Part shown: positions 1-11,752 of the stretch, piece after piece | Layout of the letters: each line of letters begins with the position of its first letter | How positions within the stretch are numbered: the first letter of the stretch is position 1 | The notes under the pieces: generated by a model | What the model was told of the DNA's origin: nothing | Databases searched by the model: none | What the model saw: only the letters and a program-made list of their open reading frames with translations | From: Elysia chlorotica | Taxonomy: Eukaryota > Mollusca > Gastropoda > Plakobranchidae | Assembly: GCA_003991915.1 (NCBI GenBank) | Contig: RQTK01001121.1 | Location: 58,350 to 122,349 of the forward strand | Reading direction: 5' to 3' | Length of the DNA stretch: 64,000 nucleotides | Translations under genes and position numbers: made by a program

Positions 1-90
1 AACCGCCTGGACAGCCTCAGCACTATCCGACTTATCGCCCTCCGCTCGGAAAGTTCTTCTACAGGACTGGAATGTATCAGTTGTGTGAAG

Positions 91-103
91 TACTACAACT
101 ACT

Positions 104-171
<68 letters not shown>

Positions 172-256
172 CACTTCTACTACGACTAATACTACTGTTA
201 ATACTGTTGTTGCTTCTGCTACTACTGCTACACCTATTACTACCACCATCACCACC

Positions 257-323
<67 letters not shown>

Positions 324-349
324 ACTACTGTTGTTCTTTGCTACTACTG

Positions 350-398
<49 letters not shown>

Positions 399-400
399 CT
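91..400. repeat. trinucleotide microsatellite (CAA)n/(CTA)n
   Basis: About 300 bases of CAA repeats passing into imperfect CTA/CCA repeats. It produces long open frames of poly-Gln, poly-Leu or poly-Tyr that have no other coding character, so no gene is called. Confidence 0.95.
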
Positions 401-917
401 GACTACGTGTCTGTACCTCATTGAGAAAATGTAGCAAGGCTGTACCAATTAAAAAATTCACACGACGGCAGAGAAAGAAACACTAGATTGGGATAAACCA
501 TAAAGTTTGTTGATATGTCATGAAAAAAAAAACAACAAAAGATTATAATATGTGTACACGTCGTTTTATCTTTGGGTCAATGACAATGCATCGGAGACAC
601 ACATACATGATAAAAACTGTTACGTTAACGGTTAAGCGACTGATGAGATTAGTCGACTGTAGTCGTGGTCGCACGTGGGGGCATTCGTTCTGCTGGACTC
701 TATGTCTATCCCTGGCCAAAGTGGCCGTGATTCAGCCGTTTCCGCGTGGCCCTGACCTTTGACCTGCCTCCTAGTTCGTTACACGAAGGGAGGGAGGGAG
801 ATAAAGAGAGAAAAGGAATGTAGAGAGAGAGAGATGGGGTGAGGAAGGGAGAAAGACAGATAGAGATTGTATTTTTTTTTTTCAAACTGTTCATTGTTTC
901 ATTCATCAGAAAATGAA

Positions 918-931
918 TGGAGAGAACGAGA

Positions 932-999
<68 letters not shown>

Positions 1000-1027
1000 G
1001 GGGGGAGGGTGGGGGGGGGGGGGGTGG
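918..1027. repeat. (GA)n microsatellite followed by poly-G
   Basis: A long GA run ends in a G-rich stretch that abuts the head of the SINE starting near 1034. Open frames here on both strands are repeat artefacts. Confidence 0.95.
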
Positions 1028-1033
1028 GAGCAC

Positions 1034-1287
1034 AGTAGCCCTGGGATAGAACATCGGCTTCCGACGCAAAAGGTCCGGGTTCGAGCCCTGGCGATTGCGC
1101 TCCTTACTGGTTGGGTCGGTGTCAGTATAATGTGACCGGCTGAGACAGGAGTCATGGCATGCATCCCCGCCCTGTGTCGTTTGTGGCAGCACATAAAATT
1201 GTCAGACGTTAGTCTTGGGGCCCGTCCACAATATAACCTATATAGTGCTGATGTTGGACGTTAAACCAACTCCACAACACCAACAGT
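1034..1287 (+). mobile_element. tRNA-derived SINE, near full length
   Basis: The head carries a good pol III B box (ggttcgagccc at about 1078-1088) and a degenerate A box. The body includes 'gtgaccggctgagacaggag' and the 3' end carries 'cttggggcccgtccacaat' and 'gatgttggacgtta'. At least a dozen other copies or fragments in the window share these blocks in the same order, which is what identifies it as a SINE and not a tRNA gene. Confidence 0.85.
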
Positions 1288-1314
1288 CAGTCACACCAGA
1301 GACTCGAGACAGGG

Positions 1315-1910
1315 TCACTCATAGCCTTCTTATTTTTATATTGTTACGACGAGACATACGCTACGTCTTGTTCGTGCATTCTACCCCAATAGGCTTGGTG
1401 GTTTATACATAAGTTTTGTTATGCAATAAACATTACCACTGACTGTGGCTGCGCCGAGTGTGACCACACCGATTACAACCATTGCATCTACATCAGGTGT
1501 AGATTGACGCCAGCGATACGCTTGTGTTACTGCACAGATTACAACCATTGCATCTACATCAGGTGTAGATTGACGCTGGCGATACGCTTGTGTTACTGCA
1601 CAGATTACAACTATAAATATATTTATATATCTATGCTTACACATAAATGTTGTTATGCAATAACAGGCCGTCTCTGGTCACTCATACTCATAGCCTTCTT
1701 ATTTTTATATTGTTACGACGAAACATACGCTACGTCTTGTTTGTGCATTCTATCCCAAGAGTGGCTTGGTGGCTTATACATAAGTTTTGTTATGCAATAA
1801 ACATTACCACTGACTGTGGCTGCGCCGAGTGTGACCACACAGATTACAACCATTGCATCTACATCAGGTGTAGATTGACGCTAGCGATACGCTTGTGTTG
1901 GTGTAGTCTT
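1315..1910. repeat. tandem repeat, about 365-bp unit with 66-bp subrepeats
   Basis: The block 'cttcttatttttatattgtt' to 'gatacgcttgtgtt' occurs at about 1327-1530 and again at about 1692-1895. Inside the first unit the about 66-bp piece centred on 'ctacatcaggtgtag' is repeated in tandem. A diverged third copy of the left half lies at about 3065-3165. Open frames over this stretch follow the repeat and are not genes. Confidence 0.85.
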
Positions 1911-2035
1911 TCCCACGGGTGCAGCTGCCGAGTGCCGAGCCCTGTCGTTAGAATGCCTGTGGCATGTGGCCAAAGAGTTTATGTTAACTAAATGAATTTT
2001 TTTTAAAAAAAAGGTTCTATTTATCCTACCAAACG

Positions 2036-2038
<3 letters not shown>

Positions 2039-2079
<41 letters not shown>
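2039..2079. repeat. (GA)n microsatellite
   Basis: Uninterrupted GA dinucleotide run. Confidence 0.95.
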
Positions 2080-2083
<4 letters not shown>

Positions 2084-2102
2084 GCAGACAGACAGAGAAC
2101 AA

Positions 2103-3021
2103 TCAGAAGAGGAGGAGAAATTGTAACTTATAGGAATGATGATGTAATACATGTAATTACATTTTCAGTTCCTCGCTGTGCAACCGTTACGCTTAGATAT
2201 AAATTTATATGTGTATTAAAGAGACGGTGTACCATTCTCTTAGTAAAAATAATTTAAATTCCTAATGTTATAGATACTTTTCAGTTTAAGCCCAGTTTGA
2301 ATTTATCTTTAATCCTTCAGCTTTGTTCATCCCTCAATTCCTACGAATTTCTTGGGTTCTCGACTTATACTATTAATACCCCGGTGGGTTTTTATCACGT
2401 AGATCGTAGTGAATTATTCTTTTAATTGGGCTGCATATTGTCTCCAATAGCGCTATGTTGTTAAGCTTAGTAATAGTTGTACTATAGTAGTTCATATTGA
2501 ATTTATAGACGCCGGATACTAACGCTTACAACAATGTTGCACTTACGGCTCGATGTCTCTATTGTCTATATTGCCCGATCGGCATGAACATTACAGTGCA
2601 TTCCAACAAAATCTTAGATGGCTTTGATTAGACAGTCATGTACTTACACTGTAGCCGAGGCCTACTTAAGAACAGGCCAAGTCAACGATATGATTGTAGT
2701 GATCTTATTTTACTAGTGTTATGCGGGTAACAGTGATCTATCTCTAATAAGACATTACCGTCGATTACGATAGTTAGTTCAGAGTTGGTTCAGATTGATA
2801 CTCAGAGATTAGAGATTTTTGCTCAGCCTACTCAATCTACACTGCACCGATGACAAATGTTCCAACTGCACTTACTATTTTAATGGTACAGTTCACTTAG
2901 ATTCTATGTACAAAATTAATGTTTGTCTACTTCGAAGACTTTCCCTCAATTTTTGGAAGCCTCTACTGTAACCCATGCGGAAAGTATTCGTTGACTCCAA
3001 CTTTTAATTACTAAGGGTAGA
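2103..3021. other. no recognisable feature
   Basis: AT-rich non-repetitive sequence with frequent stops in all frames. No conserved protein motif, SINE block or RNA gene was seen. Confidence 0.5.
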
Positions 3022-3222
3022 ATGCACAAACATGACGTAGCTTACGTCTCGTCGTATTACAGTGTACTCATAAGCCTTCTTATTCTTATATCGTTACGAC
3101 GAGACGTAACGGTAAGCTACCTCTTGTGTTGGTGCATTCTACCCCAAGAGTCCTTAGTTGCGTCACATAGCAGTTACTGTAGCTATGGTCGTAACAACAC
3201 ACTAACCCAGTTGAAGCATTAG
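3022..3222. repeat. diverged copy of the 365-bp tandem repeat (left half)
   Basis: Contains 'gtactcataagccttcttat', 'cgttacgacgagac' and 'ttggtgcattctaccccaag', all matching the repeat array at 1315-1910. The open frame here is repeat-derived. Confidence 0.7.
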
Positions 3223-4116
3223 CCCCACCCCCACATACGCTCTCAAAATTTTAGAAAAAAAAACAACCAACAACCTGTGGTGCTTGAAATCAAAAGCGAC
3301 AATGACAATCTAGGCAATATAGCGTTTTAAAGACTACCTACAGTTTGACTCATAATCATCATCATCATCATCATCATCACAGATCGTGTGTTAATACATG
3401 TACTGTTATACGTGTAGTACACTACGTGTGTGAATTACCACCAAAGCATGTCGCATATAGCATTACTGGGCTCATCTTTCATTGAAAGAACCAAAATTAA
3501 AGGCCTTGTCACACGCTCGTATCGTTTGTAGTTCTAACCTAATTATTTCCGTCACACGGACTGACAAAGCCTGTATATTAATTTTATAGGACTCAATTTA
3601 ACCTATCTAGGATTTCACTTCACGGGCAAACCATGCGAGCCCAGCGCGCATGGATTTTAAGCTTACATATTGCAGGTTCACATAATAGCCATAATCATAT
3701 GGTTTTATTTAAGTCCTTTATTTAAAGCTATTTGAATCGTAAGGGCAAAGTAACGTTCGCACATCTAAGCCTTCTTATTTGTATATATATTTTCAACGAC
3801 GGGCTGTAAGCGTTAAATGAAATAGAACATATGAATACGAATAAAAACAAAACAAAAACTGATAGCCAACGCCCGTCACGCATCATACAACACACAATAG
3901 AGACCTTTAAACTTTTTTTTTTTTTTTTTTTTTAATATACACGTTCGTTTTTATTGTTACTCAAGAGAGCCCCCTAGGCCCTAGGCTTACACAGAAACAC
4001 ATAGAACTTGGCGCGCACTGCAATTAATTAATTTTAGTCTCGCCATGTGTTGACTTCTTTGTATGTTTGAATAATTCCTCTCCTAGATTTTATGTCTCCT
4101 ACATTTCTAAGGCAGG
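3223..4116. other. intergenic, simple repeats only
   Basis: Holds a short (ATC)n run at about 3356-3380 and a poly-T run near 3914-3933. Otherwise nothing supported. Confidence 0.5.
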
Positions 4117-4178
4117 TCCTATATGGCGGCGGGTCCCAAGACAAACATCTGACAATATTATTTTACGTGCTGCTGTTC
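4117..4178 (-). mobile_element. SINE 3' fragment, inverted
   Basis: 'ggcgggtcccaagac...tctgacaat...tttacgtgctgc' is the reverse complement of the conserved 3' half of the SINE family (gcagcacgtaaa...attgtcaga...gtcttgggacccg). Confidence 0.7.
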
Positions 4179-4202
4179 AGGAGACACTGTCGGTTTATCA
4201 TG

Positions 4203-4346
4203 TCCGGCTGCGACAAAAGATCTGGTATCCCCGCACTGTCTCTGTGTGGAAGCACGTAAACTTGTCAGACAGTAGTCCTCAGATCCGTCTACGATAATAT
4301 AACCGTGCTGGTGATGTTGGACATTAAGAAACCAACTCACTAACTC
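4203..4346 (+). mobile_element. SINE 3' half
   Basis: Carries 'ggtatccccgcactgtctct', 'agcacgtaaacttgtcaga' and a tail 'gatgttggacattaagaaac'. It lies head to head with the inverted fragment at 4117-4178. Confidence 0.8.
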
Positions 4347-4649
4347 ATGTCATTAACTAAAGCTCCACGCGTGTACATCACCCCACACATTCCTCTCTTT
4401 CTCCCAGTGTTTAAATCTATATTTATTCGCTTCTGTCTGGAACAACGAAGGATCAAAACGCGGGGCATTTTGTATTTTATATTGAGATGTTGTAGAATGT
4501 TTGTGCGTTGTCATGGAATACAATTCAAGGCAGTTCCTCCCCGGTCCTCCGCTGCGTCATTGGACTCCTTGCTAACACTGCCTGCGCTCCCTCCAAAATG
4601 TCCCGGTATGTCTATGTCGTCTCATAGACAACAATATAATTAATATCCC

Positions 4650-4760
<111 letters not shown>

Positions 4761-4910
4761 TCACTCCCTCATTCAATCAGACATTCTAATAACTGCTATG
4801 CTGACGATCTCCCTTCAAATGTACACACACACAGAGACTTTGTCGTGGGCTTTGGTCGCTGCTCATCTTTCCTACATTGTAATACGATGGTGCAGATTTC
4901 AGGGCAACGT

Positions 4911-5003
4911 GAACAAGCTGGCGCAAATGGTAGAGCGTTGGAGTAGCTCCCAATCGAGAAGTACTCTGTTCGAACCGTTACGAAGCCAGTTAACCAACCA
5001 AAC
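4911..5003 (+). mobile_element. tRNA-like SINE head, body deleted
   Basis: A-box-like 'tggcgcaaatggtagagcg' and B-box-like 'gttcgaacc' are followed directly by a SINE-type end 'aaccaaccaaac'. The middle of the element is absent. I do not call a functional tRNA: the acceptor arms do not pair convincingly. Confidence 0.55.
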
Positions 5004-5147
5004 ATTGGATGGAAACGTTTAACTGAGAGAGGATAACTTAATTGATTATGCCCGCACCACAGGAAGCAATTCAAAAGGTAAAGAACGAGATAAGACGAAA
5101 TAACTGTCGGTGTATTGGATTGCTTAGGGGAATCTAGGACACGTCAA

Positions 5148-5149
<2 letters not shown>

Positions 5150-5190
<41 letters not shown>
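5150..5190. repeat. (GA)n microsatellite
   Basis: GA dinucleotide run. Confidence 0.95.
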
Positions 5191-5916
5191 AAGGGAGCGA
5201 GCGAGCTTGTCTCTATTGTGCAAAGATTGATTCAAATAGTATTCGGAGAAACAGCATCAGTTATGGACATAATAAAAACACTGTGAATCACTTGGAAAAA
5301 TCAACAAACTTAAGTTAAAATAAAATCACCTCTCCCGCACGCACACATTCAATACACAAATTCAGGCTCAAATTGCAGAATCCTGGCGATACAGAGACCC
5401 CGAGTTCCATTCTTCCATTATGATCTTTCTCTGGCACACCTTGGGCCCCAGGCTAAACAACCCAAGCATGTTTTTTTTTTTTTAACCAAGGCGCCTCTTG
5501 TTGTCCCATCCCCAACAAGTTGGGTTCGGAACTGCCAACCTGAGAGTGATGAAGGCTTAGGCCTGAAGCTGCCCAAAGTAACAGACAAAACTGAACACAA
5601 TTTTGCATGACCAGGCTGATAATGGTGTACATCATCTACATGTATTTGTTTTAAAACTTGTATAATAGTTAGGAAAGACTAATACTCAGTGAGTATTTTT
5701 TATTCTGGCCTGCAAGCCTACTAGACCAAGAATGTAAACTACCTCAAATTGTAATGGTGCATGTATAGGTCACGTTAGTTCAAAATGCAGGTTTGTTTAT
5801 TTCGGTGACCCCGTCTGTTATTTTTGGAAGCCTCACTTAGGCCCGAACCGGTACATCAATGCAGTGTAGTCGACCTCAGTATAATGAGTACATGTATAAT
5901 GTAAAACTATACTGTG
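5191..5916. other. no recognisable feature
   Basis: Unique intergenic sequence with no supported coding region. Short open frames are interrupted and composition-driven. Confidence 0.5.
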
Positions 5917-6001
5917 ACCGGCTGAGACAGGAGTCCTGGTATCCCCGCACTGTCTCTGTGTGTCTGCACGATATATAATTGTCAGACTTTAGTCATGGGA
6001 C
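5917..6001 (+). mobile_element. SINE body fragment
   Basis: Matches the family body: 'gtgaccggctgagacaggag', 'ccccgcactgtctctgtg', 'aattgtcagactttagtc'. Confidence 0.75.
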
Positions 6002-6003
6002 CT

Positions 6004-6243
6004 TTTAGTGTTAGAGCGTTGGGCGTGTATTCGGGAGGTAGATTTCACTTTCGTTCCAATGATTCGGACACTCTATTTGTCTGATTTTGTTCTCCACTAG
6101 TTGGAGTGATAATTTGACTCATTGACATCCTCACTTCGTCTCTCTGTTGCAGCACGTAAGATTGCCTGATGTTTGTCTTAGGGATAGAAATAGATCTTGG
6201 ATGCTGACTTTGGGCGTTAAGAAACCGACCAACCAACCAACTC
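6004..6243 (+). mobile_element. SINE, degenerate but with head and tail
   Basis: Head-like 'tagtgttagagcgttggg', body 'ttgcagcacgtaagattg' and tail 'gggcgttaagaaaccgacc'. It lies directly after another SINE fragment. Confidence 0.65.
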
Positions 6244-6495
6244 AAGCTAGTAAGACTAGGGCTTTGTTTGTAATATAATCATCTTGAACAGTGCCAGATC
6301 CACGATACATATCTTAGTTGTCGTTGGAAGCCCATCAACCGACTCTAGCTATTATGTCTAGATCTTTGTTTGTATAATTATCACGTTGAACAGTGTCAGA
6401 TCCACGATATAGATCTTAGTTGTCGTTGGAAACCGACCAACCAACTCTAGGTCTTGGTACATGTATTATGATAATCATATTGAACAGTGTCAGGA
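6236..6495. repeat. about 100-bp tandem repeat, 2.5 copies
   Basis: 'gttgaacagtgtcagatcca' and 'tcttagttgtcgttggaa' recur at about 100-bp spacing, and each unit ends with 'ccaaccaactcta'. The repeat therefore seems to have grown out of the preceding SINE tail. Confidence 0.75.
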
Positions 6496-7401
6496 GCACC
6501 TGTGAGTTGTCAAGCCTCTGACGATTTTAATTATTCTAATCTGTCATCCGACAGCAAACATTAGATTGCTTTGCTGCACACACATTTACACACCGATTGC
6601 ACTAAGCTGTTTGTAATGTAAAGGGGGTCAATTAATCAATTTAAAAAAATACCCAGAAAAAAGGGCTACATGTAATTTAAACATTTACACAACCGTGCTG
6701 AGCACACTGGTATGTTGAACAAGATAAGATGTTCCTTTATTAATCCAGGTGGAAAATTCGGCTTGGTTACAGAATAGAATAGGGATGTCGTTGTACAGTG
6801 TATTCACAGGTTACACGGCTCACACGCATTCGCACACAGGTACTCACATCACAATACACACACGTATACACACAATTTTGATATCGAATAGTCTTCATTG
6901 GGAAATGCGAAGTTATAATAATCATTATGACCATTGGAATATAAAAAAGATGGTGTATAGTGTACAAAGGCGAGTCTCGCTGCACTCTAACTGATGTGTG
7001 GGCAAATGAATTATTGTGTATCTCAGTGCGGGTTTTGTGGGACAGAAGTATACCACTGCATGATGACATTAAATTTTCATATCGGGGGAAGAGGGGGTGT
7101 TTGTTATCTTTCAGTTTGCCTTTGATTTTTGAAGAGCGGTGTTTCAAATATAGTTCGCCGACGGTGGTAAATGGGTATTTCTTATCTTTCCGGCCTTTTT
7201 CACAATCCTATCCAAGTGGTTTTGTCACTGGGTGTAATGTTATTTCCGCCCCAACAATTTACGCTTGAAAATACTTTGGAATGTGGCATTGCAAAGCATG
7301 TTGATCAAGTGATTTTCAACTTTCAAAAATTCTCCAAGTTAAATAAAAAAATAAAGTCTTTGGTTTCCTTTCTTGTTAGTACAATTCACATGGTCGTGCC
7401 A

Positions 7402-7790
7402 TCAGGTTTTGTTGTCATTGGTTATTCCTGGGTACTTATGCGAAGAGACTTTTTCTACCTCTTGATATTTGAGTATCAGTGATGCAGCGGGACTCTTCTT
7501 GGTCCGAAAGTCAATAATCAATTCCTTTGTCGTACTTGCATTTAATCGCAGATTATTGTCTTCACACCATTTTGGTAAGTTAAGAAATATGTTTGAAATA
7601 TTTGCTTTCATCATTTGATATAAGGCTGACGATAGTGGTATCGTCTGCAAATTTAATGAAAGGTACACTTTCAACATCGTTTTACAATCATTTGTATAAA
7701 TAGTTTATAGTGCAGGCATAGATTTCTATTAATAGAAATCTGTGAGTACAGGAGACCAAACACATCTCCTTGTGGTTCACCAGAGTCCAA
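7402..7790 (-). pseudogene. dead non-LTR retrotransposon reverse transcriptase fragment
   Basis: Reading the minus strand, SGEPQGDVFGLLYS (about 7783-7740) matches the reverse-transcriptase motif usually written GxPQGxxLxPLLF. FIKFADDTTIVSLI (about 7664-7623) holds the catalytic F/YADD box, and WCEDNNLRLN...TKELIIDFR (about 7570-7500) is the conserved stretch after it. The three blocks lie in different frames and stops separate them, so the element is inactive. It looks like the CR1/L2/jockey-like clades, but a clade call needs a search. Confidence 0.8.
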
Positions 7791-7814
7791 AGACTCCAAA
7801 GACTAACGTCCGAC

Positions 7815-8110
7815 ACGTATGTGAAGAGGGCCAATGAACCGATTAAATTGAAAAAATGATCTACACAAAAAAGATGAATGTTCAACATATATACACCAGT
7901 GTGGGGCACTTGTTTGTATGTGAAGAGTGCCAATGAACCGATTAAAACATATATCTACAGAAAAAAAGGTGAATGTTCAATATTTATACACCAATGTGGG
8001 GCACTTGTTTGTACGTGGAGAGGGCTTAAAAAAATTATCTTTAAAAAAAAAGTGAATGTTCAACATTTACACACCATTATGGGGCACACTCACTTGTTCG
8101 TATGTGAAGG
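7815..8110. repeat. about 95-bp tandem repeat, 3 copies
   Basis: 'gtgaatgttcaacatttaca' and 'tggggcacttgtttgta' followed by 'gtgaagagggccaatgaacc' recur three times with changing poly-A length. The open frame through it is a repeat artefact. Confidence 0.85.
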
Positions 8111-8244
8111 GAACCTTGAACGCTTTGCTTTTTTTTTTGTTTTTTTTTTTTTTTCAAGCGCGAGAAAACAGGCGTGTATTCAGCGATATCTATCTGTTAC
8201 ACATGGTTATAGTACAGCTGTACCCTTTTGTACAGTCCGTCATT

Positions 8245-8545
8245 AGGACAAAGTTTATCATGCCGAGGATTATCAGAGACTGTGTGTGTACTGTTTGGTC
8301 TCTGGTTGTATCACAGTACGGTGTGTCAAAGACTGTGTGTGTACTATTTGGTCTCTGGTTGTAGCACACTACGGTGTGTCAGGGACTGTGTGTGTGTACT
8401 GTTTGGTCTCTGGTTGTATCACACTATGGTGTGTCAGGGACTGTGTATGTACTGTTTGGACAAAGTTTATCATGCCGTGGTTATATCAGGGACTGTGTGT
8501 TTCCTGTTTGGTCTCTGGTTGTATCACACTATGGTGTGTCATGGG
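8245..8545. repeat. about 55-60-bp tandem repeat, 5 copies
   Basis: The unit contains 'gactgtgtgtgtactgtttg', 'gtctctggttgtatcacact' and 'atggtgtgtca'. A flanking piece 'ggacaaagtttatcatgccg' is itself repeated (about 8247 and 8458), giving a higher-order pattern. The 148-residue open frame here is purely repeat-derived. Confidence 0.9.
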
Positions 8546-8896
8546 GTCACGGCAACTGGTGCATCAACCATGTCCATCTGTAGAAAGCGTTAAGAAACAT
8601 GACTGTATGTTACAATTCAACGTTATCACAGCCGTTTTATCTAGAAATAAAAGTACGTACGATGCAAATGACACGTGTCTTTACGAATCTGGAACAGCCC
8701 TTCACATTTCGATTGATATGGTTGGACATTGATTGTGAGGCACGAGACATATTGTGGTACATTACAATACAGTAATACAGAAACAGAATCGACAGAATGT
8801 TGAGATTCAATGAACCGCAGGAGAATTTTTGTTTTGTTTTGTTTTCTTATAAAACTCGTGCTTCAATGTAACATTCCACCAGTGTCTGCATGGGGG

Positions 8897-9165
8897 GCTT
8901 TTCGTAAGTGATAGAGTGTTTGCCTACCAATCGGGAGGTCCTCGTTTCGATACCAATGATCGGGCAAACCTTGAAATAATGTGCTTATTTCGTTCCCTAC
9001 TGGTTCGGACACTGTCAGTATATATAATGTGGCCGGCTTGGGCAGGAGCCCAGGTACCCACGCACTGTCTCTGTGTTGCAGGAAGTAAAATTGTCAAACG
9101 TCAGTCTTGGGACCCTCTCACGATATAGCCTAGTGGCTGATATTGAACCCTAAGGAACCAACCAG
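8897..9165 (+). mobile_element. tRNA-derived SINE, near full length
   Basis: Head 'agtgatagagtgtttgcct' with B-box-like 'cgtttcgatacc', body 'atgtggccggcttgggcagg' and 'cccacgcactgtctctgtg', and tail 'cttgggaccctctcacgat'. Confidence 0.8.
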
Positions 9166-9484
9166 ACAGATTTTAGTAGTGATGTTACATGTACATCTCC
9201 CCCCTCCCCCTCGTAACAAATAAGGGAAAAAAAACAAGATTAAAAAAAATAACAATAAAAAAAGACCAAAGCCAACATCAACCAAAAACAAACAAACGAC
9301 AGAATATAGAGTTGTCTCCCTTTTCTGTTTATCTCCCTTGTCTCGTCAGCATTGAAATTACATGTTGACATTTCCAAAAGCTATGCTGGTTAGCTGAGGT
9401 TATGAAAACCAGTTGATGCAATTTTTTTTACAGCCCATGACCTTTATGTCCGCTCTATGTATAGTTAGTACATGATTGTTTCAA

Positions 9485-9580
9485 GGTCTCAAGACTAACG
9501 TTTCACAATTTTACGTGCTGCCACTCTGAGATTGCGGGGATAACAGTACTGCCGTCTCACCCGGTCACAGTGAGTATATA
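9485..9580 (-). mobile_element. SINE fragment, inverted
   Basis: 'tctcaagactaacgtttcac', 'ttttacgtgctgcc' and 'ctcacccggtcacagtgag' are the reverse complement of SINE body blocks. Confidence 0.7.
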
Positions 9581-10660
9581 TATACCATGCCAGTAGCACA
9601 TACACACCCGCCCCAGAAGGAGATGTGTAAGGGTGTACATGATTGTATTTTGGATAGGCTTTCCACCAGTCAATGCCTAGCTCTTGTGCCTCTGTTATAA
9701 GCCATTCCATTGTAGAATCCTGCGTTATAAGGAGCCGTTCAAACAATTATAGTAGGCTACAATGTATTATACCTATTTTGGGACTTTGCCTCCCCTCCCC
9801 CTATTAAACATGTTTTTCCCATCTCATTACATTAATCTTCTAACAGTCAATGAACCCAACTCCCTCCTGTTAACGGTGTAATAATTTATGTAGTTAGTTT
9901 GAACGAAATTTACACGGACCTTTACCAATGTCTAGTTTTCGGACTGGCGCATCAACTTGCAATTTGCATTTATAATCAAGTTACATTTTAGATCGATCTC
10001 CCAGCCATAGTTTTCTTTATTGCTGCTAATGAGGCGGCGGGCAAATTGATGACCCATTTTTATGACATGTGTAACGTGTTGATAGAGAGTGGCACGTGCC
10101 AAAAACATTTAGTTATTACTAGATACTAGAGGGCTTGCGATGAAGGAGCAAATAACGAAAATGAAGACGGTATGTAAGGGAATATGCACCGGCGTCCAAC
10201 GGTAGTTCTACTGCACACTACACTGACCAAACCTATTAGAGATCAGAAAGGAAAAAAACATGCATTTGGGGGCGTGGTTACGTCATCCGTTATAGTCGTG
10301 TGGATCGCAAAGCCCGTAGTAAGCCAGAGTGCGGTGTTAGCATCAGAGACTACGGCTTTAGTGAGATGTTTCACAAAAAGAGCTCGCAGTGTTTTTGATA
10401 CGTGGAGCTAGTGTGCTCACTTTATTTTTTATTTGAAATTGAGGCGGCTGGTTTCTTATTTGAATTTAGGGCAGTTGGTTAATCTTTTGACAGAGATTTT
10501 AGTTTTTTTTACTGGGGTTAAAAGAAGGAAGCAACCGCTTTAATTATCCGAACCCACATGCTCGACAGAATCCCCGTGAAACCTCTCACTATTTCACACT
10601 CTCTGGTATGATTGTAGTAACTGTTCAGTTTTCACACAGTAAATGTAGCGGGACAGGCAG
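9581..10660. other. no supported gene
   Basis: Mostly AT-rich unique sequence. About 10190-10410 is more GC-rich, with an ACGTCA half-site (cgtggttacgtcatcc) and an open frame lacking recognisable motifs. It could hold a promoter or 5' non-coding exon of POR, but nothing in the sequence proves this. Confidence 0.35.
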
Positions 10661-10990
10661 ACAGGCCATATTTTGGTCTACGTGCGAATCATCACCATTT
10701 TTTTTATCTGTTGTTTGGACATCGGAGACAGCCCTGGCTACTGGCTAGTGGCCACTGGAGCACACGAGTGTGTCCAAGTATTATCTCGAAGCAAACCAAG
10801 GCTTCCCAAAATAACTGGCCGGTTCGCCGAAATAGACATTAAATTGCAGTTAGAACCTGAGTGAGATCAATAAAATATGAGGCACAGTTAGGGTAGTTTA
10901 CATTCTAAGTCTAGTAGGTTTGTAGGGCAAACGAAAAAATACTGATTAATATTCTGTCCTAATTAGGATACTAATTTAAAATAAGTACAG

Positions 10991-11398
10991 TAGGTCATTA
11001 TTACCCTCGTTATACAATGTGTTCTCTTCAGTCAATTCGCCGGTGAGTTTGCCTGTCATTTTTGGGTAGCCTCGGCCAACGTGCGAATAATCTTCTGTGA
11101 CATGCCAAGTCACCTATATGATCGTAGCGAACGTAGGCCATTATTACCCTCGTTATATACAAACGTGTTCACTTCAGTCAATTCGCCGGTGACTTTGCCT
11201 ATTATTATTTTCTGGGTAGACTGGGTCTACGTGCGAATATCTTCTGTGACATGCCAAGTCACCTATATGATCGTAGCGAACGTAGGCCATTATTACCCTC
11301 GTTATATACAAACGTGTTTACTTCAGTCAATTCGCCGGTGACTTTGCCTATTATTTCTGGGTAGACTAGGTCTACGTGCGAATATCTTCTGTGGTCTG
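10991..11398. repeat. 143-149-bp tandem repeat, nearly 3 copies
   Basis: Units begin with 'taggccattattaccctcg' at about 10991, 11134 and 11283. Each includes 'tcagtcaattcgccggtga' and 'gtgacatgccaagtcaccta' (an imperfect palindrome). The end of the array, 'ctacgtgcgaat...ctgttgtttg...acat.ggagacag', also occurs upstream at about 10677-10731. Confidence 0.9.
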
Positions 11399-11700
11399 TT
11401 GTTTGAACATGGGAGACAGGCATGGATGTTGGTTATTGCATTACAAGGCTGTGATCGTGTACTCTATCTTTGGCTAATATTAGTACTTGGCTGTGTATTC
11501 TAGTGGGTTGGTGTGAACTCTACAGATCTGTGGCTGTGTGTTTTGTGTGTCCATGTTTTTCTCACAGCCGAGCGTCCAAAAGGTCACTGACCTGATTGGT
11601 TATTTAAGGACTGAGACCATTCTGTGTTTTTTTTTTTAATTCGTCTGTCTTTGTTGCCGTGTGTGTATCCCCGTCTGTATGTCTCTCTTGCTCTCTCCCT

Positions 11701-11719
11701 CTTTATCTCTCTCTCTCCC

Positions 11720-11752
<33 letters not shown>

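Noticed and set aside
72-434. 120-residue open frame rich in Gln, Leu and Tyr
   Set aside because: Entirely a translation of CAA/CTA microsatellite; no unique sequence of coding character.
4911-4985. tRNA gene
   Set aside because: A and B box-like sequences are present, but arms do not pair well and the context is a SINE end.
8245-8545. CRISPR-like array
   Set aside because: Units are adjacent with no unique spacers, and the window is clearly animal nuclear DNA.
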